NCBI GenBank assembly: GCA_004194705.1
Contig: SADC01001389.1
Span: 1-64,000, forward strand
Source: Ditylenchus dipsaci
Taxonomy: Eukaryota > Nematoda > Chromadorea > Rhabditida > Anguinidae
Direction of reading: 5' to 3'
Length of the DNA stretch: 64,000 bases
Shown piece by piece: positions 1 to 11,647 of this stretch. Numbering within the stretch: the first letter of the stretch is position 1; every line of letters begins with the position of its first letter. A program made the position numbers and the translations under genes. Below the pieces are notes generated by a model. The model was given only the letters and a program-made list of their open reading frames with translations. It was not told the DNA's origin and did no database searches.

Positions 1-1132
1 GGGCTGGAATCTACCTGGACTCAGCGAAGAAGTCTCTGGCCATGGGCCGAAGTGAAGTGGAAGAAGCAAGAGTCTCTTGTTAGTATCTCATTGTATGTCT
101 CGTACTGTTTATGGTGTGTGTAGATTAAGAGTCGACTGTTACGTCAACCCCGTCCGGTGCCAACTTATTTCTTACTAAAGCAAGGAAATAACAGCTCTCT
201 TGAAATTCCGTCGAAATTTCCGCCGCCAAATAATCTCCCCACCTTTGGTCTAACTTCAATGGTTGTCTTTTACTTTTAATAGTTTCGATCTACAATTGGT
301 GGTCTACTTGGTTGATGCGGTTCAATGACTACGTGAACACTTTTCTTTGTCTAAACCACCTGAATCTTACATACCGTATGTCGTCTAATAAGCGGGACGG
401 CGCGATTATTTTTTCAATCTCAAAAATTTGCCAACCTTTAACCATTCAGAACCACCTTAAACACTTTAGACCATTCCCAAGAAGCAATTAACTATGCTGA
501 ACCAGTGTTTAGGGTGGTTTTGGGTGACTCTAAATGGTTCCGTGTGGTATTATGAGCAATTTAGCCAATCTCAGTGGGATTTTGATGCGTGCGATCGGTT
601 TTTGAAAAAATTTCACCGCCCCTTTAGTCAACCTCAAGCAACTAATTTTTAGTGGCTTTGGCTACTGTAGGAGGGGGAAGGGGGGGGGTTCTGACCGATT
701 GAGTCGACGGAACGAAAAATCGAATAAGCGCAATTGAATTTTCGCAAAAAATTTCACATTCTTTAGTAAACCTCCAAAAAAACCATCTTTCAGTGGCCGG
801 CCTTTGGCCTTTCAGTGGAATCCTACCAAATTACCACTGGTATGCCACCAAATTGCCACATGCATTCAATGGACTTACCACTGGTAATTTGGTGGTAAAC
901 CAGTGTCAATTAGGTGGGATTCCAGTATATTTTTTTAACCGTGTAAAATGGTCGTTAGATCTTTGCGTTACGCTTTCGTTATTTGAATGTTTTTTTGGCA
1001 GAAGGCGAACATTTGGTTGATTCTCTTTGCAAGAAGCTATCACCTAATTTTGAACAAGAATCCTAAACCAAGACGATTTTCGACAAGCCGAATTTGTATG
1101 TAAACAGAGTAGATAAGCAGATTCTAAGTATG
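1..1132. other. No gene seen; contains one small hairpin repeat
   Basis: I see no coding region here; the open frames are short and of random composition. Positions 816-924 form an imperfect hairpin whose ends read TGGAATCCTACC and GGTGGGATTCCA, and whose interior repeats the word TTACCACTGG in both orientations. It resembles the fold-back elements found through the window, but I found no clear target duplication. Confidence 0.5.
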
Positions 1133-1140
1133 GTTTGGTA

Positions 1141-1514
1141 GGGTTGGCCAGACTTGCGGACAATATTTCGCGGATGCGTGTTTGTTCGCACGTGATTATT
1201 TCGGACAAAGTTTTGCGGATGAGGTTTTGCGCCTCAACTTTTGCAGATCAAATCTTGCGGACGCAAGATTTGCGGACGAACATTTGCGGACGAAGACATG
1301 CGGACAAAGATTTGCGGACGAGAATTTGCGAACTTCATATAAGCATCGCCTAAGTCACAGGTTCGACTAACTCAGTTTTTAATGCTGTCATCCTTCACCC
1401 CGGCTTGAGATACCTTCTTTTTTCTGCTCCTTTTCTGCCAAACTTCGGTTTATCCGCAAATTTGGTCCGCAAATGTTGCGTTCGCAAAATGTTGTTCGCA
1501 AGTCTGGCCAACCC
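1141..1514. mobile_element. hAT-like MITE with GCGGAC word repeats
   Basis: The ends are inverted repeats, GGGTTGGCCAGACTTGCGGA on the left and GCAAGTCTGGCCAACCC on the right. The direct repeat GTTTGGTA flanks both sides (1133-1140 and 1515-1522), an 8-bp target duplication typical of hAT-type elements. The interior holds repeated words of the form TTTGCGGACGAA (about 1150-1330), with inverted copies (TTTGGTCCGCAAAT) near the right end. No transposase is present. The short open frames here are products of the word repeat. Confidence 0.85.
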
Positions 1515-1562
1515 GTTTGGTAGCCGAGACGTTAAAAAATGCTTTCGGGCATTTTTGAGCTA

Positions 1563-1989
1563 CAGTCGACTCTCGATTTAAGGACACCCCCAAAAGTTCG
1601 TTCCCCAGCTGGGTCCGACACTTTTTTTAGCTCGATTTTCAAAGCTTTTTTAAAATTCTGTTTTGACAGTCTGGTCGCAAATATCGCAAGGATGTCGATT
1701 TTGCCGATCGCTTTTCAAAATCCAAAAACTTTTCTTCTAAAAAAGCAAAACCCCCGATTTAAGGACAGGGATTTTAGAAAAAGCCTGTCCTTAAATCGAG
1801 GTTCTGCTTTTTTAGAAGAAAAAGTTTTTGGATTTTGAAAAACGATCGACAAAATCGGCATCCTTGCGATATTTACGACCAGACTGTCAAAACAGAATTT
1901 TAAAAAAGCTTCGAAAATCGAGCTAAAAAAAGTGTCGGACCCAGCTGGGGAACGAACTTTTGGGGTGTCCTTAAATCGAGAGTCGACTG
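1563..1989. mobile_element. Fold-back MITE, pogo/Tigger-like ends
   Basis: A near-perfect palindrome with arms of about 210 bases centred near 1776. It begins CAGTCGACTCTCGATTTAAG, ends with the complement, and is bracketed by TA (1561-1562 and 1990-1991). The ends resemble CAGT..GACTCTCGAT termini of pogo/Tigger elements, also seen at 58369 and 59123. Both strands show matching spurious open frames because of the palindrome. Confidence 0.8.
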
Positions 1990-2018
1990 TAAGCAATCTA
2001 GGGTGCTTTTGTCCTTAA

Positions 2019-2250
2019 AGGGGCATGCCCGTGCGTTAAGGCGCGAACCAGCAGTTTTTTTCGAATTTTTAGAATCGTTCCATTTTTCGCTCGCTCTGCG
2101 TAAAATCTGATATAGATGACCTTATACTGCTTTTAAAAGCTCGACAGAAAACTTAAAAAATCTAGACGACAACGAATGTAAAAATTTATCGAGAAAGAAA
2201 TGAACTGCTGGCTCGGGCCTTTTCTCCCCATCGGGCACGATCATGCCCCT
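2019..2250. mobile_element. piggyBac-like MITE (GGGGCATGC family)
   Basis: Flanked by TTAA at 2015-2018 and 2251-2254, with ends AGGGGCATGCCCGTGC and the complementary ATCATGCCCCT. The interior is homologous, in reverse orientation, to elements at 40522-40751 and 58984-59369 (shared CGAGAAAGAAA and AAAACTTAAAAAA tracts). TTAA duplication is the signature of the piggyBac superfamily; no transposase is present. Confidence 0.8.
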
Positions 2251-2255
2251 TTAAT

Positions 2256-3815
2256 AGCTCAGTTAAGCTTGCCAATTATATTTTTGCCAAATCTCGTTTT
2301 GCTAAATATCGTTTTGCCGAAACCTACGTTTGCCAGATCACGTTTTTGCCAAATCTCCCCTAGCCGAAAACGTAATTATAATATTTATCTTTATAAAAAC
2401 AATAACTTTTCATAAAAACTTCAAAAATAAAACACAAACACAAAGTTCAATTCAAAAATTTGAAGCAAGAAGTTCAAAAATGCACGTTAGCCCTTTATTA
2501 TCAATTTTTCATATTTCTTTTTGCTTTTCCTTGCTAAATATATCTTGGTGTTTACACGGAAGCTGATTTGTATTATAAATTTTGTACGAACATTCATGGA
2601 ATTGTATGCTAGGCATGCTCTAAATTGCACACTTTACTAGGTGTTCTTTTTCCATTGTTTTCTCAGACATTTTCATCTTATTCAATCGATTTTTCGAGGC
2701 ATATGTAATAGTGCGTAATATTGTTTTTAAGCTGCTTGCTTTCTCAAATGTCGTTCACTTGTAAGCTCATTAAGCATTCGGTTGACTGATTGTGGCTGTG
2801 TGTATGTATATACTCTAGCCGCTTCATTAATCATTCCGCACAACACTCAATTTTTCTCGCTTCTAATTTATCCAATTCTCAACTTCGTCCATATAAAATA
2901 TGATGAGGTGTTGGGAGCAGCACCCTCTCTCCCTCTTGTCCAATTAACACACCAGTTAAAAGGTTGCTATGGAAATTGTCCATTCAATCTCATTTTATGC
3001 TTCCCTTCATTCAATGTTGGTTGAGTAAAAGCCCTCGTTCTCAGAACAAAAATTCAAAGCTGTAAAGCAAGAAATCTAGGGAATGTGTTCTTTCTAGCCG
3101 CCACTTTTGCAATTACCTAGCCAGACTGATATAAGAATTTCTGCTAATTATTTATTAAAGAGCTTATCTCAAGTGCTTCTAATTGCGGGGACAACGCAGA
3201 CTCAGACAATGGAAAAATTAGCTGCTTATTTTAGCTATGGAATTCCGATCCCTGAGCAAGTTTAATTTTTTTGCAGGAACTTCGTGAAAGAAACGTCATT
3301 TATGTACTTTTAAAAGATGTTGAATAATTCCTGTGGTTTTAGCAAAATTTTCTCTAATCGTTTTATTAGCTATTTAACTTTGATTGTTACGAGGCTGTTT
3401 GGTAAAACATTGTGAGATACGAATGGTTTCTTTAAGTTTTTTTCATTAATTTGCAACACCAAATTACTGAAAAATCAAGCAGCTAATTTTTAAAATTTCA
3501 TATTCTACCTTACCGTAAATGCTCTATTAAGTACCCATGCGTAGTTATTTTTCAACTTCTAAAAAATATTGGAATTGCTAATCAAAAATGTCTCTAACTC
3601 TGAAACCCTAGTCTAAAAAATGAGGGGTGGGTGGTTATTAGGGTATTTTAAAATAATCCTTATTTATTTTTTTGATTAAACTTGATTCAAGGTCGCGCTT
3701 TTGCCCTATGTATTATACATAAGTTACCACTTAAGTTATAGCTAGTCTAACAACATATACCTCATAACCTCTATTAAAAGTTAAAAGGGCTGTCATTTTT
3801 CAATACCCTAAAATC
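2256..3815. other. Intergenic, nothing recognised
   Basis: AT-rich sequence with no exon, RNA gene or clean repeat boundary that I can support. Open frames are short and lack protein-like composition. Confidence 0.4.
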
Positions 3816-3822
3816 TTGGGCG

Positions 3823-4049
3823 TTAGTAGCGAATACCGGCCCCATAAATCTGACTCTCCCAAAATCGCTGTAACTACCCTTTCGAACAACAAGTTTAGGC
3901 TCAGGACTTAAGCTCGGATGTAGGCCAGCGTACGGAAGTTTGACTAATAAATGTATCACGCACTTTTTCTTAGGTCTAAGACATACATTTCGGTACTCTT
4001 TACTTAAGATTTAGAAGGAAAAATTTTTATGGAGGGTATTCGCTACTAA
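3823..4049. mobile_element. MITE of the AGTAGCGAATACC family
   Basis: Bounded by TTAGTAGCGAATACC and its complement GGTATTCGCTACTAA. The interior (TAGGCCAGCGTACGGAA ... ACGCACTTTTT) recurs at 47577-48010 and, degraded, near 42410-42560 and 55815-56000. This copy has an undisturbed TTTTACTTAAGA near 4005, the empty site for the piggyBac-like insertion seen in the 47.6-kb copy. Confidence 0.75.
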
Positions 4050-4087
4050 GGTCAAATCTTGAATTTGTCAATTAAAAATGGTCTTAA

Positions 4088-4205
4088 AAGGGACATAGTC
4101 ACCTGTTACAAATTTTGTCCTCGCCAATTCAAATTTTTTCCCTCAATTTTTTTTTTGAAAAAATTTGAATTGGCGGGGACAATTTAAACAGGTGAGCATG
4201 CCCCT
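4088..4205. mobile_element. Short piggyBac-like MITE
   Basis: Flanked by TTAA (4084-4087 and 4206-4209), with inverted ends AGGGACATAGTCACCTGTT and AACAGGTGAGCATGCCCCT. The arms (CCTCGCCAATTCAAATTTTTT and complement) match the longer elements at 21913 and 22412. It looks like an internally deleted member of that family. Confidence 0.75.
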
Positions 4206-4209
4206 TTAA

Positions 4210-5675
4210 TTTTGAAATCTCAGTCAAAATAGGGACATGGGCTATTATTAGAGGGTGGGCTTATAATAGAGGTTTCACCAGGGTATCAAAAAGTACTTTT
4301 TAAAACAGATTTGTGCTTTTTGAACCGAATTTTTTTATTTTTGATGTTGTAGGTCAAAAATATTTTTTGGTGCTTAAAACCAATAAGCACTAGATGAAAA
4401 TGGCATTTTCTGACGAAAAATGACCTAATTGTATTTATTTTGGCCAAGTGTTTTTTTCTTTCTTTTAAATTTTGAGTTCCCAATCCTGGATTTTGGGGGT
4501 AAGTAAAAATGCCAAAACATTTTTGCTCTTGGCAATTTTACTGATAACCCTGGATTTTACCTCCCTCTACACTTCAGAAAAAAAATGTTGAAAAATCAAT
4601 TCTCCGGGGCCTATTAGAGCTTATATACTACCTTCAATTATACTTGAAAGAAAGTTAGCACAGCTAGCGATGGAGTTTTTTAGAGAAACTGCGGTTTTTC
4701 TTTGGTATTGATTTTTGCCTTCTTAGTTTTCTTAGCGTTCAAAAGACATTTTCAAATTTTCATTCGGTGTAAATTTTGATTAATTTGAGGGGTAAAGATT
4801 CTTATATAATTTAAAAAATAATATCAAAAAAATACAACGCTAATAACTCACTTTTAAAATTTTATGTTTTGAGTCCTAGGAAAAAATAAACAATTGCACT
4901 GGTATTCTCGAGAATGTGCCAATTACACTCTTTTCATTTTTCAAACCCTTCGCTCCGAATATTTTTACCCATTATTCCCCTAAATTTTTCCTAATTTTCG
5001 CAGCAAACTCATTCTTATCTTCACCATCTAGACTAATTCCTGGCACTTTTGCACATCCATACCACTGACAGCAACCAGCCCAACAATAATAAGTTGGTTG
5101 GAAAAGCCATCTTCCAGCTAAATCTGCTTCCTCATCCAAACACACATACATGTGCGCCAGCCTGCTCCCTCAAATGCAAATTGATGGGTGTGTGTCTCTG
5201 CCCCAGAGGTGTGTGCAGCGGCCAAGCAGTCTCTTTCTATCTGTTTCCATCCGTCCTCGTCTGGATTAACTTCCTGCTGGCCTATTGATTGGCTAGCTGC
5301 TCCTCAGGACTTGTTTGCCTGGATGGCCAGCTAGCTGCTGGAGGGGGCATTCGTTTTGCGTGCGTGTTTTCCACCCCCTTTCTATTCCACGAATCAATCC
5401 ACATTTGGAGTCTGTGTGGCAAGCTTGGATATATTCTTCCTTCTACCCTCATCTGGTTGCTCCCCCATCCAGATGGATTAATTGGGCGGATTGAGAAGTT
5501 CAGCCAGCTAGCCAACCAACTTTCTCTTTTCTCCCCACACTCTGTTCCGCCAATTCAGAGCTTCGGAGGTTCTCCCTCAAACTCTTTTCTTCCTCCTCTC
5601 TTATTCTACTACTTCTACCGCATAATTACTTCCTCTCAACAGCCAAAAGTAGAAGGACTGTTGTAAGGATTGCCC
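4210..5675. other. Non-coding stretch; pyrimidine-rich from about 4950
   Basis: Positions 4210-4900 are AT-rich with no feature I can name. From about 4950 to 5660 the base composition changes to C/T-rich with many short palindromes such as CCAGCTAGCTGC and no obvious transposon ends. Open frames on + (5049-5288, 5289-5666) and - (5282-5515) overlap and have unconvincing composition. It could be a promoter or UTR of the duplicated unit that follows, but that is only inference. Confidence 0.35.
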
Positions 5676-5678
5676 AGC

Positions 5679-6551
5679 TTCCTTTCCCGCATTCCAGCGA
5701 ATTCCCTATAGGAAACTATATGGGAATATTTCCAGAGAAATCTCGCCAGAAAAGATTCATTTGAATCTCAATTTGTCTCGTGAAGAAACATTAGACACGG
5801 GCAACAATGCACAAGAAAAGTAGTGTTGATATATTTTTTTCTGAATTTAGCTCTTGTGCATTGATGTTGCCTCGCTCCAATGTTCCTTCTAAGAGACTCT
5901 CCAGCGATTCTATTAGTGAGAAGTCCGTGGGCCAGTTCTCGCCAGCTATATCCCGTGAGTCTTTTCAATCCAGAGATATTATTCCTAAGGGCCAGCGCTC
6001 ATTATTTGAGTGTGGTTTCTTTATCCAGCGCAAATCCACACTGTTGGATTATGGTTTCCAGCGATTGAAGTCAAAGACTTATCCAGTGATCAAACCTGAG
6101 AAAGGTTCATCCAGTCCTACTTTTAGTTCCGTTAGGTTGATACTCTTAGAGCGTCCCCAACCTCCAGTCCTACCCGAGTTGATACGCCTATGGCGCGTCC
6201 TCATCCAGAGCCCGTGCCTAACGGCCGGGGTAATTTCCAGGTTCCGAAACACGCTGCTGATTCTCGATGGTCTCGTCCTCCGCAAGCCGCCAAGTCTCGC
6301 ACATGGTTTCGTCCAGCGCCTCAAGTCACGTCTTTCCCCTGCGCCGGTGAAGGGGTATGTACCTGTGGTTGTGGTCCAAGCTTGCCCTGCTTGTGGAAGC
6401 CTCTCCAGAGCTCAACTCCAGCGTCTCCTCCAGTGCCCGAACTCAAGTGCCGTGGTGGTCTTCAGCTCGTCTCTCCAGCGTCTACAGGAACAACAGAATC
6501 TCATAGTTGTCCAGTTAACTCGCCAGTCATAATCTGTTCATTGTACCTCTA
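5679..6551 (+). repeat. Tandem duplication, copy 1
   Basis: Starts AGCTTCCTTTCCCGCATTCC and runs to TTGTACCTCT. The same sequence recurs 934 bases downstream (6613-7501) almost unchanged; differences are mostly single-base length changes such as TTTT/TTT and CC/C. The 60 bases between the copies (GTGCGGGAAAGG ... GGAAAGC) form a small hairpin with the start of copy 2. Such high identity means a recent duplication or two haplotypes assembled in tandem. Confidence 0.9.
5807..6532 (+). CDS. Unrecognised Ser/Pro-rich ORF, copy 1
   Basis: A 241-codon frame beginning MHKKSSVDIFFSEFSS and rich in Ser, Gln, Arg and Pro. I do not recognise a family. The short word TCCAGCG or TCCAGAG recurs every few tens of bases, giving repeated QR/QS pairs, so the region could be a low-complexity repeat rather than a gene. 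Compared with copy 2, this copy differs at about four small indels that change the frame after residue 105. Taking the longer homopolymer at each difference gives one continuous frame of similar length. The first about 105 residues are the same in both copies. Expression is unproven. Confidence 0.35.
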   Translation: MHKKSSVDIFFSEFSSCALMLPRSNVPSKRLSSDSISEKSVGQFSPAISRESFQSRDIIPKGQRSLFECGFFIQRKSTLLDYGFQRLKSKTYPVIKPEKGSSSPTFSSVRLILLERPQPPVLPELIRLWRVLIQSPCLTAGVISRFRNTLLILDGLVLRKPPSLAHGFVQRLKSRLSPAPVKGYVPVVVVQACPACGSLSRAQLQRLLQCPNSSAVVVFSSSLQRLQEQQNLIVVQLTRQS

Positions 6552-6612
6552 GAAAAGATTCGTCCAGTGATTGATTACTCAATCTTGATTGTGCGGGAAA
6601 GGTGTAAGGAAA

Positions 6613-7501
6613 GCTTCCTTCCCGCATTCCAGCGAATTCCCTATAGGAAACTATATGGGAATATTCCAGAGAAATCTCGCCAGAAAAGATTCATTTGAAT
6701 CTCATTTTGTCTCGTGAAGAAACATTAGACACGGGGCAACAATGCACAAGAAAAGTAGTGTTGATATATTTTTTTCTGAATTTAGCTCTTGTGCATTGAT
6801 GTTGCCTCGCTCCAATGTTCCTTCTAAGAGACTCTCCAGCGATTCTATTAGTGAGAAGTCCGTGGGCCAGTTCTCGCCAGCTATATCCCGTGAGTCTTTT
6901 CAATCCAGAGATATTATTCCTAAGGGCCAGCGCTCATTATTTGAGTGTGGTTTCTTTATCCAGCGCAAATCCACACTGTTGGATTATGGTTTCCAGCGAT
7001 TGAAGTCAAAGACTTATCCAGTGATCAAACCTGAGAAAGGTTCATCCAGTCCTACTTTAGTTCCGTTAGGGTTGATACTCTTAGAGCGTCCCCAACCTCC
7101 AGTCCTACCCGAGTTGATACGCCTATGGCGCGTCCTCATCCAGAGCCCGTGCCTAACGGCCGGGGTAATTTCCAGGTTCCGAAACACGCTGCTGATTCTC
7201 CGATGGTCTCGTCCTCCGCAAGCCGCCAAGTCTCGCACATGGTTTCGTCCAGCGCCTCAAGTCACGTCTTTTCCCCTGCGCCGGTGAAGGGGTATGTACC
7301 TGTGGTTGTGGTCCAAGCTTGCCCTGCCTGTGGAAGCCTCTCCAGAGCTCAACTCCAGCGTCTCCTCCAGTGCCCGAACTCAAGTGCCGTGGTGGTCTTC
7401 AGCTCGTCTCTCCAGCGTCTACAGGAACAACAGAATCTCATAGTTTGTCCATTCCTGTTAACTCGCCAGTCATAATAAAGTCTGTTCCTTATTGTACCTC
7501 T
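6613..7501 (+). repeat. Tandem duplication, copy 2
   Basis: Second copy of the 5679-6551 unit. Similarity ends just after GTACCTCT; the sequence beyond (TGATGCTGTAAG) differs from what follows copy 1 (AGAAAAGATTCG), fixing the right edge of the duplicated block. Confidence 0.9.
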
Positions 7502-7651
7502 GATGCTGTAAGTTTTGGAGGGGAAGCTGTAGGTTGTTCTGGTACTGATTCCCCAGGGCAATCCTTGGATAACAACCTACAACCTCTTTACTTTACTCTG
7601 TGTGGAACGTGGTTTAAGTCTTTTTCTCTACTATTTACACCGTTTTTCTAG
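6742..7651 (+). CDS. Unrecognised Ser/Pro-rich ORF, copy 2
   Basis: Same start as copy 1 (MHKKSSVDIF at 6742). The uninterrupted frame stops at 7287. A second frame (7125-7475) and a third (7319-7651) overlap and continue it, which is expected if a few bases are missing. The third frame extends past the duplicated block into unique sequence (VPYCTSDAVSFGGEAVG) and has credible protein composition, so the true 3' end may lie here and copy 1 would be the truncated one. Two CPAC/CNSS-like cysteine pairs are visible but too few to call a zinc finger. Confidence 0.3.
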
Positions 7652-7659
7652 TGTTTGTA

Positions 7660-8065
7660 CTCAAATTCGCCTCTATTATAAATTTTGATTGAGGAATTAG
7701 GTAGATGTGTAGGTAATTTATAGAATTTTGTTTATTTTTGGTTAAAGCGCGAAAACTTTAGGTTTAGGTTTTCGAATTGAAATATGGATGCTGCTGGAAT
7801 ATAACCGCCCCCAAAAAGCTGCTGGATAATACCCACGCAAACCACCCCCCCCCCTTCATTTTTAGGGGTACCTAAAACCACCATTTTTAATTTGTTTGAA
7901 AAGCTGCTATTAGTACTGTCCAGGCCCTAAGACCTAAGGGCCTAACCTTAAGGCTAAGCCTAAATTATTGGGGGCTGGCGGTAAATTCCAGTAGCGCCGA
8001 AATAAGTTTGTGGCATTGTTTCTTGATATTTCATCATCGAATTTTTAATTTCATTTTAGAACAGA
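7660..8065. other. No gene seen
   Basis: AT-rich sequence with a run of C near 7845 and the motif CCTAAGGGCCTAACCTTAAGG near 7930. Nothing that I can assign. Confidence 0.4.
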
Positions 8066-8075
8066 ATCTAATTAA

Positions 8076-8434
8076 AGGAACATGATTTCTAGACGCAGCC
8101 GCATTTCCAAATTTCAAATTGGCATGGGACACTTTTTTACTTCGAAAATATTCAACAGCTTTTATTCAAACTCATATTTTAATGAAATTTAAAAAATTTA
8201 AAACATTTTACCATCGAATAGTCGAGCCTAACGTTGCTTGACATTGCCAGATCGCACTAGTTTCCCGACTTTCACTGCACCATAACTTAATGATATTTGT
8301 TTTCAGCTTTTCCTTCAACAATACACAAAATTTTAATTTGAAATGCAAACAAAAAACTATTAAAAAACATTTGAACATTTTTGAATTGAAAAAGTGTCCC
8401 CGCTAATTAAAATTACGTTCGAAAACCATGGTCT
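8076..8434. mobile_element. Degenerate piggyBac-like MITE (GGACCATG family)
   Basis: Starts after TTAA with AGGAACATG and ends with ACCATGGTC followed by TTTTGAA. Near the ends are GGGACACTTTTTTACTTCG and the matching AAAAGTGTCCCCGC. This is the layout of the cleaner elements at 45973, 47766 and 55268, so it is an older diverged relative. Confidence 0.55.
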
Positions 8435-8439
8435 TTTGA

Positions 8440-10640
8440 AGGTCGATGGCAAAATATAAAAAACACAATGTCAAGAGTATATTTGTTTGATGAAGTCATT
8501 TGGCTTTCTTGGATGCCACAGGAAATATTTATTTAAATCAGCTTTCTGTATTGCTGTGAAACACTGTATTATTTGCAAAAACGCTAAATTTAGTGTTTTC
8601 GCGACAACCAGACATTTTCGTTTATTCGTTAAAAATGTGTCCCAAATTCTGTAATAAGAGAAAATGTCGTGCAGAAATAGCTATAAGGACACGATAAGAG
8701 TGCAATTCACTTCGTTTGCTAGCTGGGGAAAAATAGTTATTTTAATTTACTAAAGTCCTATGTAGCTACGCAAAAGACGTCAAAGTGTGGCAGATCTACA
8801 TTTGCCTGTTTGGATTAGCTTCCCTTTTGCTCTCCCAAAAATAACTGCAAGGTCAACGAGTTTGGTGGTGGTGCTCCTTATGAGGAGTATGTGTTGGAGT
8901 GGAAGGCGCTTGAATGGATGAACACAAGGGCATGTAAATTTAAAGGGGGGCTGATGCAGTAGAAAGTTTAGCTGGTGCACTTCTTTCTCTTTATGTTGTG
9001 GGAATTAATAAACAAATAAGCTGAACTCTTTGCGTTAGCTGGTAGAATTTACTGGTCTCTCTTTGATGTTGCTGGCAGTGCTTCTTAAAAATAAGCACTG
9101 GAGTGAGAAATTAAAGATTAGGTTAGTTTTGATGTTTTACAAATGACATGACTTGGTGTTTGGGCTATAATTATTATTAAAGAAAATATCCGGTTTCGTA
9201 TAAAAATTTTAAAAATTTAATTATTATGATAATAATGTTTTCATACGTCGTCGATGTGTGACCACATTTTGTGTAAAAACTCGGGTTGTTAAACAGTAGT
9301 TTACCATCCAAAATATTTTTGCCGGAAAATTGTTCAACCCTAATAAAAATAAAAACAACGTGCCCACGGTGTCCAATAAAAATTACACCAGTTTTGGAAA
9401 ACTTTGTTTGGCAGGGATGGAAATTAAAATTTTAGAAAATTGCATTTTGAGTATTTATTAAAAATGGTAATTTCATATGGTGCTTATTTCTATTTTGATT
9501 TGACAAAAAAGATTTGACGTAAAATCTTTTTTGGAAGTATCATTTCCTGGCCTGCTTTTAGGACTTTTTATTTATGACATCTTAATGCACACGTATTTGG
9601 AGTGTTATAGCGGACGATAGTTTTGAGGACAGTCTATATAAGGACGAGCTCGATGTAAGGACACGAAAACACCGATCGAAATTACGGAATTTTCGCTCTA
9701 CTTAAAATGAGCGTCCGCTGTAGTTTTTTTAGTGCATACGTAAAATTAGCTTTCCTTTATTTCTAACGATTATTAGTGGCTATGAAAAAAAGTTGAAAGT
9801 CCGTTTCTTTGTTGGTGGCAATATTCCTTATGGTGACGCTGGTAATTGTGTGTAGAATGGGCATATATTCCTACTCTTCTTTTTTCTTCTCCTAATTTTA
9901 TCCACCTCTAAAGGAAGATGGAGAGAGGCGAACGAAAAAATCCACCTCAACCCGCTAACACTCCACTGTAACCGCCAAAACGAGTGGCCAGCACAAAGCA
10001 GAGAGGAAAATGCATTTCTAATTCCTTGCGGAGAATTTCTTTGTTGAGATGCTTTCCTCCATGCACCACAAAATTAAGCCGCAAATCCAGGTCTTACTTA
10101 AAGTTATTAGTATACCAGCATTTTTTGCTAGTCTATGCTTTTTTTTGGCTCGTTCAAAAACTCGGAGTTGACGTTGGAGTCGTAGTTGGATTATTTGGCA
10201 CCGTTAACACACGTTGTTCCAACTCCAACACCGACTTCAACTCCAACGAGCTAACGAAGTCGCAGCTAAAGTTTAAGTATTTTTTATTGGTGAACACCCT
10301 TCGGCTAAAATCATCGCCGATTTAGACTCTCACCTTTTTCAAGGTATTACACTTGATTTTGAGAATATTTTTTGCAGTATGGCTACGTTATGGCGCACTC
10401 TCTGCAAATTATTGCGGTTTTTTCGATAGTTTTTGTATTTCCATTAACAACAAGTAGCTATTTACATATTTTTTATTCTAAGGCACTTTAGTAGCTAAAA
10501 GATTTTCTGGAATCTAAATCGCGGTCTATCTCGAACGGTCTTAGTAGGTCTTATCTCAAAAACTAAGCCCTCCTTTTACAATTTCGTTAGTGATTTTGTT
10601 TTCTGAGAACATTTTGGCTACTAGAATGCCTTTGAATAAT
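8440..10640. other. Intergenic; one word-repeat hairpin at 10161-10250
   Basis: No exon recognised. Near 9610-9680 the words AAGGACA and GATGTAAGGACACG recall decayed Tigger-type ends. Positions 10161-10250 form a hairpin made of the word GTTGGAGTCG and its complement (CTCGGAGTTGACGTTGGAG left, CGACTTCAACTCCAACGAG right). The 113-codon + frame at 9984-10325 runs through this hairpin and is not credible as a gene. Confidence 0.45.
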
Positions 10641-10644
10641 TTTT

Positions 10645-11612
10645 GACGCTACTGTCATATACCCCCCCCCAAAAAGCTACTGTAATATAACCCCCCCAAA
10701 AAATCGGACCTACTGTCATATACCCCCCCCCCCAAAAACCGACTTTTTTGGGAGTGTCTAAAAAACCATTTTTATGCAATAATTTTGCCATAAAGGGACC
10801 AGAAAAAGCAGTTTAAAAGGGATTATGGGCTGTATTGAGAGGGGAAGGGAATAATACAGGGGCCACTTTTTTTTAGTTGCTTTACCATGTTTTTCAACTC
10901 GGGCCGTGGCAAAAATAGACTCTATATGCATTTTATGATCAAGTGTACTTCTCGAATCATGTCTAAGGTAAGTGCGTGCGCGCATCTCTAACTCTCGAGG
11001 GGGGCTTGGAGTTGAGATGCGCACACCCACATACCCTAGACACAAATCACTCGAAAGTGACTCTGGATGCATGAAAAAGCATGCATACCAGAGTTATTTA
11101 TGCGGTAGGCCCCAGTATTCAAAACTATGTTCAACATCTTTATTTTCTCGCCGAAGAGCATTCCCCTCGTTCTAAAAGGCCGGGCCAGAGACCCAGCATC
11201 CAAAATTTCAGCCTAGCACTCAAAAACTGCTAGGCCAAGGTGTAAACTCGCGGGTACACCCAGCCGATCGGCTTGGTCCATGAAAAGTACTCATAATTAT
11301 GCCTGCACCACAAGTTCCTGGGTTTGAAAGTACCCTTAGACGCTTAAAAAATTAATACTCTGAGGATCCTAACCATCTCGAAAGGTGGCCCCTGTATTAT
11401 TCCCTTCCCCTCCCAATACAGCCCGCAATCCATTTAAATTGCTTTTCTGGTCCTTTTATGGCGAAATTATTGTGTAAAAATGGTTTTTGACCATCCCTAA
11501 AAAAGTCGGTTTTGGGGGGGGGGGTATATGACAGTAGGTCGATTTTTTGGGGGGGGGGTTTATATTACAGTAGCGCTTTGGGGGGGGGGGGGGGGTATAT
11601 TACAGTAGCGTC
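10645..11612. mobile_element. 968-bp fold-back element with 8-bp TSD
   Basis: Ends are GACGCTACTGTCATATACCC and the complement ATTACAGTAGCGTC, each followed inward by runs of C or G and further copies of the ACTGTAATATAACCCC word. The direct repeat TAATTTTT flanks it at 10637-10644 and 11613-11620. The arms (to about 10900 and from about 11390) are inverted copies. The centre (about 10920-11180) holds a copy of the GTCTAAGGTA hairpin family described at 17330-17525. Confidence 0.8.
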
Positions 11613-11647
11613 TAATTTTTTTTAAAGTAACTTTTTTAAATAAAAAC

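Noticed and set aside
1135..1370. Two overlapping frames rich in Arg, Asp and Leu
   Set aside because: They translate the TTTGCGGACGAA word repeat of the MITE at 1141-1514.
5049..5666. Two + strand frames of 79 and 125 codons and an opposing minus frame
   Set aside because: They overlap in a pyrimidine-rich unique stretch, have no splice context and no recognisable protein feature.
9984..10325. 113-codon + strand frame
   Set aside because: Its second half translates a GTTGGAGTCG word hairpin; composition is not protein-like.
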